Below are positions 24,364 through 33,873 of a stretch of DNA of 64,000 nt, piece after piece. Origin of the DNA: Oceanihabitans iliipiscarium (lineage in GTDB: Bacteria > Bacteroidota > Bacteroidia > Flavobacteriales > Flavobacteriaceae); contig NZ_JBHUOV010000001.1 in the NCBI RefSeq assembly GCF_042686125.1, forward strand, positions 372,001 through 436,000, in the 5' to 3' direction. Each line of letters opens with the position of its first letter. Position 1 is the stretch's first letter. The position numbers were made by a program, and so were the translations under genes. The notes under the pieces were generated by a model. It saw only the letters and a program-made list of their open reading frames with translations, was not told the origin of the DNA and did not search any database.

Positions 24364-26664
24364 ATGTTCAAAAAAATTATTGCTGTTTTACTTATTGGTT
24401 TAGCTATATATTGGAGTTTTGATGCTTTATTACCAAATACCATCTCAGATTTAGAAACTGCCAAAACTTCTTTTTCTACACAACGTGCTTTAGTTCATCT
24501 TAAAGAAATTTCTAAAAACGAACATTATCTTGGAAATCAATCGCATGCAGAAGTAAGAGCATATATTGTTAAAGAGCTTCAGAAACTAGGTTTAGAAACT
24601 CAAATACAAGAAGGGTATTCTATGAGTCAATGGGGAAATCTTTCAAAGCCTAAAAATATTTTAGCAAAAATTAATGGAAGTGATAACAGTAAAGCGTTGC
24701 TGTTGCTTACTCATTATGATAGTAATCCACATTCTTCTTTTGGCGCGAGTGATGCTGGATCTGGAGTAGTGACCATTTTAGAAGGTATTCGAGCATTTTT
24801 AGCTGAAAACAAAACACCAAAAAACGATATTATAATCCTAATCTCTGATGGTGAGGAACTCGGATTGAATGGTGCAGATATTTTTGTAAACCAACATCCT
24901 TGGGCTAAAGAGGTTGGTTTAGTTTTAAATTTTGAAGCTCGAGGTAGTGGTGGACCAAGTTATATGCTTATCGAAACCAATCAAGGTAACGCAAACCTTA
25001 TGAAAGAATTTGTAAAAGCTAATCCTCAATTTCCTGTGGCTAACTCATTAGCTTATAGTATATACAAAATGCTTCCTAACGATACAGACTTAACTCGTTT
25101 TAGAGCAGATGGTGATATTGATGGATTTAATTTTGCTTTTATTGATGATCATTTTGATTACCACACAGCTTTAGATACTTATAATCGCCTAGACAGGAAC
25201 ACACTTGAACATCAAGGCTCTTATCTTATGCCGCTACTCTATCATTTTAGCAATGCAAACCTCAATAATATTAAAAGTTCTGAAGACTATATTTACATTA
25301 ATGTTCCTTTCTTTAAAACTATTATTTATCCTTTTTCATGGATTATTCCTATGCTTTTAATGGCTATGGCTATCTTTCTTGCTTTAATTACTTACGGATT
25401 TAAACGTGAGGTTTTTATTGCAAAAGACATTTTAAAAGGAGCCATTCCGTTTTTGGCTAGCATAATTATAAGTGGTTTAATTGGTTACTTTGGTTGGGAA
25501 GCTTTAAAGTACATTTATCCTCAGTACAATGAAATGCTTCATGGCTTTACCTATAATGGTCATAGTTATATTAGTGCATTCACCTGCATAACTTTAGCCA
25601 TTTGCTTTTTCTGTTATCATAAACTTCCTAATTCAAATGGTACTGCTAATTTATTGGTTACACCTTTATTCTTTTGGATAGTCATCTGTGCTATTGTTGC
25701 TGTTGAATTAAAAGGTGCTAGCTTTTTTATAATTCCAGTCTTCTTTGGTTTATTAAGCTTGTTTTTAATGATTAGGCAAAAAACACCAAACCTTGTTTTG
25801 TTAGCGCTTTTAAGTATTCCTGTTTTATTTATCATGTCTCCTTTAGTGAAAATGTTTCCTGTTGGTTTAGGCTTGAAGATTTTGTTTGTGTCTGCTATTT
25901 TAATTGCTCTAATCTTTGGTCTGCTTATAACTCTCTTTGGATTCTTTAAACATAAAAAACGCTGGTCTTACCTCTTTCTGTTTTTTGGAATTGGCTTTCT
26001 AGTCATTGCACATTTTAATTCTAAATTTACTGCTGAAAACCCAAAACCGAATAGTTTGTTGTATGTGTTAGATGCAAATGAAGACACTGCTGTTTGGGCA
26101 ACTTACGATGATGTATTAGATGTTTGGACTGAAGAAAAATTAACTAGTAATCCAGACCAATCAAATATACTTTCAAAAAATACTATAGGTAGCAAATATA
26201 AATCTAGTTTCACTTTCACTAAAGAAGCCGCTTTAAAACCTATTGCAAAACCAAAAATTGAAATCTCACACGACACTATAATTAATGGTCAGAGACAAAT
26301 TGCAATTTGTGTCACTTCACAACGAAACGCTGAGCGTTTTGAAGTCTTTTCAGATTCCTCTAATGTTTTTAAATCATTTATAGTTAATGGCATTGAAGCA
26401 CATTTAGACGAGTCCACTGGAAATGTATTTGAACACAGGTTAAACAATCGATTATTTAGTTATTATGTCGCTGATAAGGAGCCTTTAGATATGATTTTAA
26501 AAGTTCCGTTAAATCAAAAAACCGAATTGCAAATCTATGAAGCGTCTTATGATTTATTAAAAAACGATTTATTAGGTGTACAGGAACGTCAAGAAAATAT
26601 GATTCCAAAACCCTTCGTATTAAATGATGCAGTGGTGATTAAAACTAATGTATCAATAAAATAA
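24364..26664 (+). CDS. Membrane-bound M28 zinc aminopeptidase
   Basis: 766 residues from the preferred ATG at 24364, which starts a clean membrane anchor (FKKIIAVLLIGLAIYW); an ATG at 24304 would prepend a second hydrophobic stretch. The M28 domain covers about 45-310. Candidate zinc ligands are His and Asp in LLTHYDSN and FGASDAGSG, Glu-Glu in DGEELGLNG, Asp in the DTDLTRF region and His in FDYHTALD. About eight membrane helices follow (about 330-570), then an exported C-terminal domain. The domain order is like ER aminopeptidase Fxna and bacterial M28 membrane proteases, so it probably trims peptides in the periplasm. Confidence 0.9.
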   Translation: MFKKIIAVLLIGLAIYWSFDALLPNTISDLETAKTSFSTQRALVHLKEISKNEHYLGNQSHAEVRAYIVKELQKLGLETQIQEGYSMSQWGNLSKPKNILAKINGSDNSKALLLLTHYDSNPHSSFGASDAGSGVVTILEGIRAFLAENKTPKNDIIILISDGEELGLNGADIFVNQHPWAKEVGLVLNFEARGSGGPSYMLIETNQGNANLMKEFVKANPQFPVANSLAYSIYKMLPNDTDLTRFRADGDIDGFNFAFIDDHFDYHTALDTYNRLDRNTLEHQGSYLMPLLYHFSNANLNNIKSSEDYIYINVPFFKTIIYPFSWIIPMLLMAMAIFLALITYGFKREVFIAKDILKGAIPFLASIIISGLIGYFGWEALKYIYPQYNEMLHGFTYNGHSYISAFTCITLAICFFCYHKLPNSNGTANLLVTPLFFWIVICAIVAVELKGASFFIIPVFFGLLSLFLMIRQKTPNLVLLALLSIPVLFIMSPLVKMFPVGLGLKILFVSAILIALIFGLLITLFGFFKHKKRWSYLFLFFGIGFLVIAHFNSKFTAENPKPNSLLYVLDANEDTAVWATYDDVLDVWTEEKLTSNPDQSNILSKNTIGSKYKSSFTFTKEAALKPIAKPKIEISHDTIINGQRQIAICVTSQRNAERFEVFSDSSNVFKSFIVNGIEAHLDESTGNVFEHRLNNRLFSYYVADKEPLDMILKVPLNQKTELQIYEASYDLLKNDLLGVQERQENMIPKPFVLNDAVVIKTNVSIK

Positions 26665-26729
26665 TTGGCAAAGCTTTAAGACTATCCTTTTATATTTTTT
26701 TTAGTTTTGGCTTCAGAAAAATAACACCA

Positions 26730-27428
26730 ATGAAAAACATACTCTTAATTATACTTCTAGTTTCAAGTTATTCTATAAGTGCGCAGAACAATTCAGAATT
26801 AAAAAAACATTTTGAAGCTTACTACGAACAAATGAAAGCACAAGGTGATGTACAAGGCATTATCAATAGCTTAACACATTTAAATGTTATATCGCCTTCA
26901 AAAACAAGGCAAGATACTTTAGCTTATATATATATGAGTGAAGGCAAATACATTCAGGCTTTAAATACTATCGGAATTGACGCTAATCCTTCAGATTCTG
27001 ATATGGCTGTAGAAGTAAAAGCACTGTCTTTAAAATCTATTAATCAGCCTGAGCGTGCGTTTCCTCACTTTGAAGAAATGTTTAAGCGTAATCCGAATGC
27101 AAATACAGCCTACGAATTAGCAGAATTAAGCTTAACTTTAAATAAATTTGAAGAAGCCACAACTCATATAAATTACGGAATAACACATGTTACTAACGAT
27201 ATGAATCGTGCTTTCTACGAAACTCAAAAACCTTATCAAGTTAGCCTTAAAGCTGCATTTTTATATTTAAAAGGTTTAGTGAAGTTTAATGAAAATAAAA
27301 CGACCAACATTGATGTTGCAGTAGCCATTTTTGATCAAGCCTTAGCTATCGCTCCAAATTTCAATTTAGCTAAAATAAGTAAAGACGCATTATTGGCTCA
27401 AAAAAATCAGAATGAAAAGAAAAATTAA
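26730..27428 (+). CDS. Secreted TPR-like protein
   Basis: 232 residues. A signal peptide (KNILLIILLVSSYSISAQ) is followed by helix pairs that look like degenerate tetratricopeptide repeats (DTLAYIYMSEGKYIQALNTIG, NTAYELAELSLTLNKFEEATTHI, AVAIFDQALAIAPNFNLAK). Such proteins are periplasmic protein-interaction modules; no specific partner can be named. A perfect -7 box TAGTTTTG (26702-26709) lies just upstream, and a near-perfect terminator hairpin follows the stop. Confidence 0.82.
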   Translation: MKNILLIILLVSSYSISAQNNSELKKHFEAYYEQMKAQGDVQGIINSLTHLNVISPSKTRQDTLAYIYMSEGKYIQALNTIGIDANPSDSDMAVEVKALSLKSINQPERAFPHFEEMFKRNPNANTAYELAELSLTLNKFEEATTHINYGITHVTNDMNRAFYETQKPYQVSLKAAFLYLKGLVKFNENKTTNIDVAVAIFDQALAIAPNFNLAKISKDALLAQKNQNEKKN

Positions 27429-27445
27429 TTTGAATTCTAACAAAT

Positions 27446-27478
27446 AAAAAAAGGCAACTCAATGAGTTGCCTTTTTTT
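27446..27478. terminator. Perfect bidirectional terminator
   Basis: A 16-base arm (seven A then GGCAACTCA, 27446-27461) and its exact complement (27463-27478, ending in seven T) flank one central base. It lies between two convergent genes and reads as a strong terminator on both strands. Confidence 0.92.
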
Positions 27479-27492
27479 ATTTTCAATATTAT

Positions 27493-29583
27493 TTACCAAA
27501 TTCTAACACGCTCTTCAGGAGCGATATACATGCTGTCACCTTCTTTAACATTAAAGGCTTCATAAAATGCATCCACATTTTTAAGTGGCATTGCAGCACG
27601 ATACATTCCTGGTGAATGTGTATTTGTTTTTATTTGATTACGCATCGCGTCATCAGTATATTTCGTTCTCCAAATTGTTCCCCAAGATAAGAACAAACGT
27701 TGTTCTGGTGTATAACCATCAATGTTTTCTGGCCTTCCATTTTCTGCCATATACAATTGTAAGCCATCGTAAGCAGCGTTTATTCCGCCTAAATCTCCAA
27801 TATTTTCACCTAGAGTAAATTCTCCGTTTAAGAACGTTTCAGGTAAAGCTTCAATAGCACTATATTGATCTGATAATTTTTTTCCTAAAGCCGTAAATTG
27901 TTCTAAATCTTTTTCAGTCCACCAATTATTTAAATTTCCGTCGGCATCATAACGAGCTCCAGAGTCATCAAAACAGTGTGAGATTTCGTGACCAATTACT
28001 GCACCTATTCCACCATAATTAACAGCTTCATCAGCTTGATAATTATAAAATGGAGGTTGTAAAATTGCAGCAGGAAATACAATTTCATTATAAGGTGGCA
28101 TAAAATACGCATTCACAACTTGTGGTGCCATAAACCATTCGCTTTTATCAACTTCTTTTCCTAATTTATCTAAACCGTCTTTAAAATTCCAGATTCTTAC
28201 ATTTTGCATGTTACTATAATAAGAAGCACCATCTTCTAAGCTCTTTACATCTAAATCAGAGTAATCTTTCCATTCGTCAGGATAAGCAATTTTAACGTTC
28301 ATTTTTCTAAGCTTATCTTTTGCTTTCTCCTTAGTTTCAGGAGTCATCCATTCAAGTTTATCTATTCTTTGTTCAAAAGCTAACATAATGTTTTTGATCA
28401 TTTTTTCAGCTTTCGCTTTGGCTTCAGGCGGAAACTTTTTATCGACATATAATTTCCCTAAAGCTTCACCTATCGTACTGTTTAATGTTCCTAAAGCACG
28501 TTCCTCACGATCTCTTTGTTTTTTAGACCCTCTTAATTCTTTGCTGTAAAAATCCCAATTCGCTTTATCTATTTCGGTTGTTAAAAAATTGGCATTCCCA
28601 TCAATTAGTGTCCAACGCAAATAATTTTTCCAGTCCTCTAAATTATTTTCCTTTAAGATATTATCTAGAGCTTTAAAATAACCAGGATCTGTAACAATTA
28701 CAGTGTCTAATTCTTTAACTCCAAGACCTTTAAAGTAAGCTTCCCAATTAATTGAAGGTGTCATTTCCGCTAAGTCGCTCATAGATTTTGGATTATATCT
28801 TTTTCTTGCATCTCTACGTTCTTCTTTAGTCATTCGTGGTTCAGCCATACGTGTTTCGAATGCTAAAATTCGATCTGCATTGGCCTTCGCTTCTTCTTCA
28901 GAATCACCTATAAACTGTAGCATTCTAGCAATATGAGCACGATACTTTTCTCTTTTTGCTTTGGTGTCTTCATCTTGATCAACATAATAATCGCGACTTA
29001 ATCCTAATGCGCCATTACCTAAATAACCTGCATTAAGATTACTGTTTTTTGGATGTGATCCAACTCCTACTCCAAAAAATCCGATTCCTCCTTTAGGTTC
29101 AGACTCAATAAGCAAACGTTGTAAATCATCTATATTTTTAATGTTATCAATTTTTGTTAAAGTTGCTTCTAAGGGCTTAATGCCTTGAGCATCTCTAGCA
29201 ACAGTATCCATTATAGATTTAAAAAGAAAGACTGCTTTTTCTTGATCTGAACCTGGTAAAACCTCAATAGAATTCAAATCCTTATTATCAGACATTGCTG
29301 ATTTTAAAATAGCTAAGGCATCTTCGTCTGTTTTCTTACGTAATTCGTCAAAACTTCCCCAACGTGTTCTATCTGAAGGGATTTCGTTGTTATCTAACCA
29401 TGTTCCATTTACATGTCGAAAGAAATCGTCATTAGGACTAACTGACGTGTCCATATGATTTAAGTCAATTCCTGGAGCTTTTTCAACTATAGCAATCTCT
29501 TTTTTAGTGTCTTCTTTACAAGCAACTAATCCTAAAAAAGCAAATGCACTAAGTAGTGAGAGTTTTTTAAAGTTGGTTTTCAT
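27493..29583 (-). CDS. M13-family (neprilysin-like) zinc metallopeptidase lipoprotein
   Basis: 696 residues from the ATG at 29583, where the lipoprotein signal begins (NFKKLSLLSAFAFLGLVAC); an ATG at 29610 would add nine residues. It has the zinc motif HEISH in VIGHEISHCFD, the second-ligand motif ENIGDLGG, a NAYFMPP substrate-binding motif, and a C-terminal RVRIW resembling the usual CxxW end but with Val-Arg in place of Cys. M13 peptidases cut oligopeptides; bacterial members act at the cell surface or in the periplasm. Length matches the family. It appears monocistronic. Confidence 0.94.
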   Translation of the reverse strand: MKTNFKKLSLLSAFAFLGLVACKEDTKKEIAIVEKAPGIDLNHMDTSVSPNDDFFRHVNGTWLDNNEIPSDRTRWGSFDELRKKTDEDALAILKSAMSDNKDLNSIEVLPGSDQEKAVFLFKSIMDTVARDAQGIKPLEATLTKIDNIKNIDDLQRLLIESEPKGGIGFFGVGVGSHPKNSNLNAGYLGNGALGLSRDYYVDQDEDTKAKREKYRAHIARMLQFIGDSEEEAKANADRILAFETRMAEPRMTKEERRDARKRYNPKSMSDLAEMTPSINWEAYFKGLGVKELDTVIVTDPGYFKALDNILKENNLEDWKNYLRWTLIDGNANFLTTEIDKANWDFYSKELRGSKKQRDREERALGTLNSTIGEALGKLYVDKKFPPEAKAKAEKMIKNIMLAFEQRIDKLEWMTPETKEKAKDKLRKMNVKIAYPDEWKDYSDLDVKSLEDGASYYSNMQNVRIWNFKDGLDKLGKEVDKSEWFMAPQVVNAYFMPPYNEIVFPAAILQPPFYNYQADEAVNYGGIGAVIGHEISHCFDDSGARYDADGNLNNWWTEKDLEQFTALGKKLSDQYSAIEALPETFLNGEFTLGENIGDLGGINAAYDGLQLYMAENGRPENIDGYTPEQRLFLSWGTIWRTKYTDDAMRNQIKTNTHSPGMYRAAMPLKNVDAFYEAFNVKEGDSMYIAPEERVRIW

Positions 29584-29726
29584 TTTTGTTTTAGTATTAA
29601 ATTTAGACATACAATTTACTATTAAATAGACTCTTATGCATATGATTTGTTACATCTTAACAAAAGATTAATAAAAAAACCCAACGATTAAGAAGGGCTT
29701 TAACAATTTCACAAGATTATACCATC

Positions 29727-30248
29727 TTATTTTTGAAGTAGTTTAGCAACAAGTATGCTATCAAATTCTTTTTTGATTTCTGTAACCTGATTTACATTAT
29801 CGTTTGGTATAGCTATTGAAAGCACATAATGAGCGACTTTCCATGTATTTCCTTCTTGTTTCATGACTCCTGAGCCTCTACAAATTTTCATTTGAGTATC
29901 TAGCAATTCATCAAACCAAGCTATCGTTTTGTCTTCAGAAAGATAGACATGCCTTTCTATTGGAGTGAAACTCCATGCTTTTCCTTTGTCAAAATAGGGT
30001 TTGCAAAACGCTTTAAATGCATCATTTTTCCAGTTTTCGGTAGCATCTGTGCCAATAAAAATCCCGTCATTTGTCATTAAATTAAAATAGGCCTCAAAAT
30101 TTGCATTGGCTGCAGCATGATGCCATGCGTCTAAATTCGTATTGATTTCCTGTTTAATTTCATTTGAAGAGAGGCCTTTATGCGCATCTCCCTTATCATT
30201 ACATGAGGATAAAAATATTACAAAAATAAATATGTACAATGGTTTCAT
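29727..30248 (-). CDS. SnoaL/DUF4440-like lipoprotein
   Basis: 173 residues from the ATG at 30248, which starts a lipoprotein signal (PLYIFIFVIFLSSCND, lipidated Cys at about 16); a longer form from 30287 would overlap the upstream gene. The mature part has the NTF2-like cone pattern: NTNLDAWHHAAANANFEAYFNLM, FIGTDATENW, and strands with AWFDELLDTQ and WKVAHYVLSIAIP. SnoaL-like domains bind small ligands or act as simple enzymes; the function here is unknown. Two bases separate it from the preceding lipoprotein gene. Confidence 0.83.
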   Translation of the reverse strand: MKPLYIFIFVIFLSSCNDKGDAHKGLSSNEIKQEINTNLDAWHHAAANANFEAYFNLMTNDGIFIGTDATENWKNDAFKAFCKPYFDKGKAWSFTPIERHVYLSEDKTIAWFDELLDTQMKICRGSGVMKQEGNTWKVAHYVLSIAIPNDNVNQVTEIKKEFDSILVAKLLQK

Positions 30249-30249
30249 A

Positions 30250-30765
30250 CTAGTAAGGCTTTTGAATATTTTGTGATTCTTTTTCAATCTTTTTATTAAT
30301 CTGAAGGTTAAGATTTGAGAACGCTGCTAATAATTCTTTTACAACTAAAAGCACTTCTTTTTTTTGAGGTTTTGATAAATTAACAACGCCTTCTAACTTA
30401 AACATTTTTGTTTCTAAGGCTATTAATCTTGATTTTATTAAAGGTGAATCCATTCTTTCAGGAATGGTTGTTTTTAAATCCTCTATAAAAGCGACTAAAA
30501 TTTCATTATTATCTTTAAAAAAAGATAAATTTGCTTGATTCACGTTATTTATAATATTATCTAATTCATAGTATTTTTGCCATGATTCTAATAACTTTCC
30601 AGCTTTAGCATCTAAAATAAACTCCGTAAAATTAAGCTTAGCAATATCGTCTTTTGAAATTTGAAAAGACGTTTCAGCTAGATCGACGCTTTGCTCTTGA
30701 GTCTCTGCCTCTTTTTTACAAGACAAAAAACAAAAAAGAAGACTCGTAAGTAGTAATATTCTCAT
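30250..30765 (-). CDS. Lipoprotein of unknown function
   Basis: 171 residues. The lipobox FLSCKK gives a lipidated Cys at about 16. The mature region is mainly helical with conserved-looking Leu and Lys heptads (LSKPQKKEVLLVVKELLAAFSNLNLQINKKIEK), perhaps a helical bundle. I do not recognise a family. It is first of a two-gene minus-strand unit with the SnoaL-like lipoprotein. Confidence 0.75.
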   Translation of the reverse strand: MRILLLTSLLFCFLSCKKEAETQEQSVDLAETSFQISKDDIAKLNFTEFILDAKAGKLLESWQKYYELDNIINNVNQANLSFFKDNNEILVAFIEDLKTTIPERMDSPLIKSRLIALETKMFKLEGVVNLSKPQKKEVLLVVKELLAAFSNLNLQINKKIEKESQNIQKPY

Positions 30766-30908
30766 TTTAAATTAACTCTTATTGCTACAAATATATTGTA
30801 TTCTTATGTTTTTAAGTGAAATACTTTAACCAGTTATTATTTTAATCTAAATTTATAAACTCATCTATAAAAAAGGGTTATTTTTGATAACTTTTATTCC
30901 TATAAATA

Positions 30909-31853
30909 ATGACTCCAAAAATTTTAATAATTGGTGCTTGTGGGCAAATTGGCTCCGAACTCACATACAAGTTAAGAGACATCTATGGTGTTGAAAATGT
31001 AATTGCAAGTGACATTGATACTAGAAAATTAGAATTAGTAAACTCTGGTCCTTTTGAAATTATTGATGCAAAAAATTTTAATGCTGTAAAAGATTGCTGT
31101 AGAATTCATAATATTAATACGGTTTACTTAATGGCTGCATTACTAAGTGCCACTGGGGAAAAATACCCTATGGAAGCATGGGATTTAAATATGAATTCTC
31201 TTTTTCATGTGCTAAATCTGGCAAAACAAAAGCTAATTGAAAAAGTGTTTTGGCCTTCAAGCATTGCAGTTTTTGGGCATACAACTCCTAAAGAACATAC
31301 GCCACAGCATACCGTAATGGAACCCTCAACGGTTTATGGCATAACCAAACAGGTTGGTGAGCGATGGTGTGAGTACTATCATGAAAAATATGGTGTAGAT
31401 GTAAGAAGTATTCGCTATCCTGGCATAATAAGCTGGAAAACTTTACCTGGAGGCGGAACCACAGATTATGCTGTAGAAATTTACCACGAAGCATTAAAAA
31501 CAAAACACTATAGTTGTTTTTTAACTGAAGACACAGAACTACCAATGATGTTTATGGATGATGCGATTAAAGCAACTATTGATATAATGAATGCTAATGC
31601 AGATGCTATTAAGATTCGTTCATCCTATAACCTTAGTGCTATTAGTTTTACACCAAAGCAAATTGCAGAATCTATAAAGGAGCATATTTCAGATTTTTCA
31701 ATGACTTATAATCCTGATTTTAGACAAGGTATTGCTAACAGCTGGCCAAAAAGTATTGATGATTCAAGAGCACGAGAAGATTGGAATTGGAAACACACCT
31801 TTTCACTTAACGATATTACAAATGAAATGCTTAAGCAGTTAGGAAAAAAATAA
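30909..31853 (+). CDS. L-threonine 3-dehydrogenase-type extended SDR
   Basis: 314 residues. The Rossmann motif is GACGQIGSEL at the N-terminus. Catalytic Ser lies in WPSSIAVFG and the Tyr-Lys pair in VYGITKQ. RYPGIISWKTLPGGGTTDYAVEIYHEAL and LPMMFMDDAIKATIDIM are highly typical of SDR-type threonine dehydrogenases, which oxidise L-threonine to 2-amino-3-oxobutanoate with NAD+. No 2-amino-3-ketobutyrate CoA ligase gene is adjacent. TATTTTTG at 30879-30886 is a perfect -7 box. Confidence 0.9.
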   Translation: MTPKILIIGACGQIGSELTYKLRDIYGVENVIASDIDTRKLELVNSGPFEIIDAKNFNAVKDCCRIHNINTVYLMAALLSATGEKYPMEAWDLNMNSLFHVLNLAKQKLIEKVFWPSSIAVFGHTTPKEHTPQHTVMEPSTVYGITKQVGERWCEYYHEKYGVDVRSIRYPGIISWKTLPGGGTTDYAVEIYHEALKTKHYSCFLTEDTELPMMFMDDAIKATIDIMNANADAIKIRSSYNLSAISFTPKQIAESIKEHISDFSMTYNPDFRQGIANSWPKSIDDSRAREDWNWKHTFSLNDITNEMLKQLGKK

Positions 31854-31914
31854 CTACAAATTATAATGTTTGGCATAATATTAGTTATTTTAGCTTGAAT
31901 TAAAACTTATAAAA

Positions 31915-32520
31915 ATGAAAAAACAATTAACTCTTATTTTATTATTATTCTGTTCAACTTTTATAATTGCTCAAAAAGCAAAAGTTCAAGAAGGAGATTG
32001 GAAAAACTTAAAAGGTATTACTAAATACAACCTTGTATTTGATTACTCTAATCTTGAAATTCCAAAATATGAAAATGAAGAGGCCTTTTTAAAAGACAAA
32101 ATGGCAAAACGTGATGAAAAGAATCCTGGGTCTGGAGAAAAATTTAAAGCATCTTGGTTTGCAGATAGAGAAGATAGATATGAACCAAAATTTATTGAAT
32201 CTTTTAATAAGAGATGGAAAAACAACGAAGTTCAAATCGGAAAAGATTTAGCTGATGCCGAATACACGATGAAAGTACACACAACGTTTATGTATGCTGG
32301 TTATAATGTTGGTGTTGTTAGGAAAAACTCTAAAATTAATGCTACCATTTCAGTATATAAAAATGATGCTCCTGATACGGTTTTATTTTCTGTAGAGTAC
32401 ACAAGAGCTGAAGGTAATGGTGCTTTTGGTAACGATTATGATTCTGGTTACAGAATTTCTGAAGCTTATGCTAAACTTTCTAAAACTTTAGCTGCACATA
32501 TTAAAAAGAAAGCAAAATAA
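31915..32520 (+). CDS. Secreted protein of unknown function
   Basis: 201 residues. A clear signal peptide (KKQLTLILLLFCSTFIIAQ) precedes a mixed alpha/beta domain with conserved-looking WKNLKGITKYNLVFDYSNLEIPKY, WKNNEVQIGKDLADAEYTMKVHT and late beta strands (KINATISVYKN). The layout suggests a periplasmic or surface ligand-binding protein, but I cannot assign a family. It has its own terminator and is followed by the convergent pigment-cluster halogenase-like gene. Confidence 0.78.
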   Translation: MKKQLTLILLLFCSTFIIAQKAKVQEGDWKNLKGITKYNLVFDYSNLEIPKYENEEAFLKDKMAKRDEKNPGSGEKFKASWFADREDRYEPKFIESFNKRWKNNEVQIGKDLADAEYTMKVHTTFMYAGYNVGVVRKNSKINATISVYKNDAPDTVLFSVEYTRAEGNGAFGNDYDSGYRISEAYAKLSKTLAAHIKKKAK

Positions 32521-32540
32521 AAACACCTTTATATTAAAAA

Positions 32541-32570
32541 GAAAAAGCGAACCTATTGGTTCGCTTTTTC
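32541..32570. terminator. Bidirectional terminator overlapping the end of the halogenase-like gene
   Basis: GAAAAAGCGAACC (32541-32553) pairs perfectly with GGTTCGCTTTTTC (32558-32570) around a TATT loop. The minus-strand stop codon lies in the loop, so the right arm encodes the last residues of that protein while also terminating the plus-strand gene. Confidence 0.88.
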
Positions 32571-33803
32571 TTTTTCTTCCATCTCTATTAGATAAGCTAA
32601 ATTTTTAACTAATCGATCATGCTTTTTAACAAATGGGTTGGTATCATCCCAAACATACCCTGCTAATACAGCACAAATTTGCTTCTTAATCTCTGGGTTT
32701 TCTGGTCTATGAAAAAATAAAGTTTGTAAGTTTCCTGTATACCATTCTTTAACATAAGTAGCAAAAACCTGCACGCCTTTCATAATGTATCCAGTATATT
32801 CCTCTTCCCAATCTACAGTTTCATTATTCAACTCCTTAGTCACTAATTTTGCAGCTTTAAGTGCAGATTCAGTAGCGAAGGTAACTCCTGATGAAAATAC
32901 TGGATCTAAAAATTCGGCACTGTTTCCTGTTAATGCATAACCTTTTCCATACAATTGTTTTACAGATTTTGAAAAGTTTTTTATACAAACAGGAGGGAAT
33001 TTAAACTCTAATCCTTGAAAGCGATCGTTATAATATTTAGAATGCTTCAACATGCTTTGCAACCTTTCAGAAGTATCACCTTCAAAAGCATCTATAAACT
33101 CATTTAATCCAACAAAACCAATACTTGTGTCGCCATTAGAAAATGGAATTACCCAAAGCCAAGTGTCTTTGTCTAATACATCAAATGTTATTAATGTGCC
33201 TTCTTCACCATCAGGTCGTCTAACATCTTTAACATGAGTAAAAATAGATGAGTGTGCAGGAATAGCTGAAGGTTTATCTAAACCTAATAATCTTGGTAAT
33301 ACTCTACCATAACCACTGGAGTCAATAATGTGTTTTGCATGAACATAATACAATTGTCCTTGCTCATCTTTTATGCTTGTTTTTGACGTTCCGTCTTCAT
33401 TAAATTCAACACCAACAACTTCATGTTCGAAAGAGATATCCACACCTCTATTTACCAACTCTGTTGCTAAAATATTGTCAAAATCTGCACGAGTTACTTG
33501 CCAAGTCCAATCCCAACCTTCAGTATGTTTTTTGCTGAAATCGAAATTACACACAATATCACCTTTCAAAAAACGAGCACCTCTTTTTATTTCAAATCCG
33601 TAATCTTTAAGGACATCTAATAAGCCTACTTCATCAAAATGATCCATACATCTTGGCAATAAACTTTCTCCAATAACAAATCTAGGAAACTTGCTTTTTT
33701 CGACAACTTTAACTTGTTTTTTATTGTTATGAAGATACGATGCTGCCACACAACCAGATGGTCCAGCTCCAATAATTAAAACATCAACATGTATTTCATC
33801 CAT
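32553..33803 (-). CDS. FAD-dependent halogenase-like oxidoreductase of the pigment cluster
   Basis: 416 residues. The FAD-binding motif is GAGPSG (about 12-17), followed by GESLLP. Two features typical of flavin halogenases are present. WLWVIP (215-220) fits the WxWxIP motif, and Lys73 in GFEIKRGARF occupies the position of the catalytic lysine of CndH/PltA-type phenolic halogenases. Flexirubins can be chlorinated, so chlorination of the aryl or resorcinol ring is plausible. A non-halogenating flavoprotein reductase role remains possible, since relatives such as geranylgeranyl reductases share the fold. It is divergent from the TAL gene, sharing a 108-base regulatory region. Confidence 0.85.
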   Translation of the reverse strand: MDEIHVDVLIIGAGPSGCVAASYLHNNKKQVKVVEKSKFPRFVIGESLLPRCMDHFDEVGLLDVLKDYGFEIKRGARFLKGDIVCNFDFSKKHTEGWDWTWQVTRADFDNILATELVNRGVDISFEHEVVGVEFNEDGTSKTSIKDEQGQLYYVHAKHIIDSSGYGRVLPRLLGLDKPSAIPAHSSIFTHVKDVRRPDGEEGTLITFDVLDKDTWLWVIPFSNGDTSIGFVGLNEFIDAFEGDTSERLQSMLKHSKYYNDRFQGLEFKFPPVCIKNFSKSVKQLYGKGYALTGNSAEFLDPVFSSGVTFATESALKAAKLVTKELNNETVDWEEEYTGYIMKGVQVFATYVKEWYTGNLQTLFFHRPENPEIKKQICAVLAGYVWDDTNPFVKKHDRLVKNLAYLIEMEEKEKANQ

Positions 33804-33832
33804 AATCTTATACTATATAATATTTATTATAT

Positions 33833-33840
33833 TAAATTTG
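33833..33840 (+). promoter_or_regulatory. Candidate -7 element of the pigment operon
   Basis: TAAATTTG is an exact TAnnTTTG match, 71 bases before the TAL start. No TTG lies at the usual spacing upstream, so promoter assignment is tentative. Confidence 0.4.
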
Positions 33841-33848
33841 CATTCCAA

Positions 33849-33873
33849 AATAACTACTTTAGTTTTAGTTATT
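33849..33873. promoter_or_regulatory. Inverted repeat in the divergent pigment-cluster control region
   Basis: AATAACTA (33849-33856) and TAGTTATT (33866-33873) are exact complements separated by 9 bases. The element sits midway between the divergent halogenase-like and TAL genes, just after the candidate -7 box, as an operator would. The regulator is unknown. Confidence 0.45.

Noticed and set aside
29641..29726. Terminator downstream of the SnoaL-like lipoprotein or before M13
   Set aside because: The only pairing (CCC/GGG near 29680-29697) is three base pairs long and wrongly placed.
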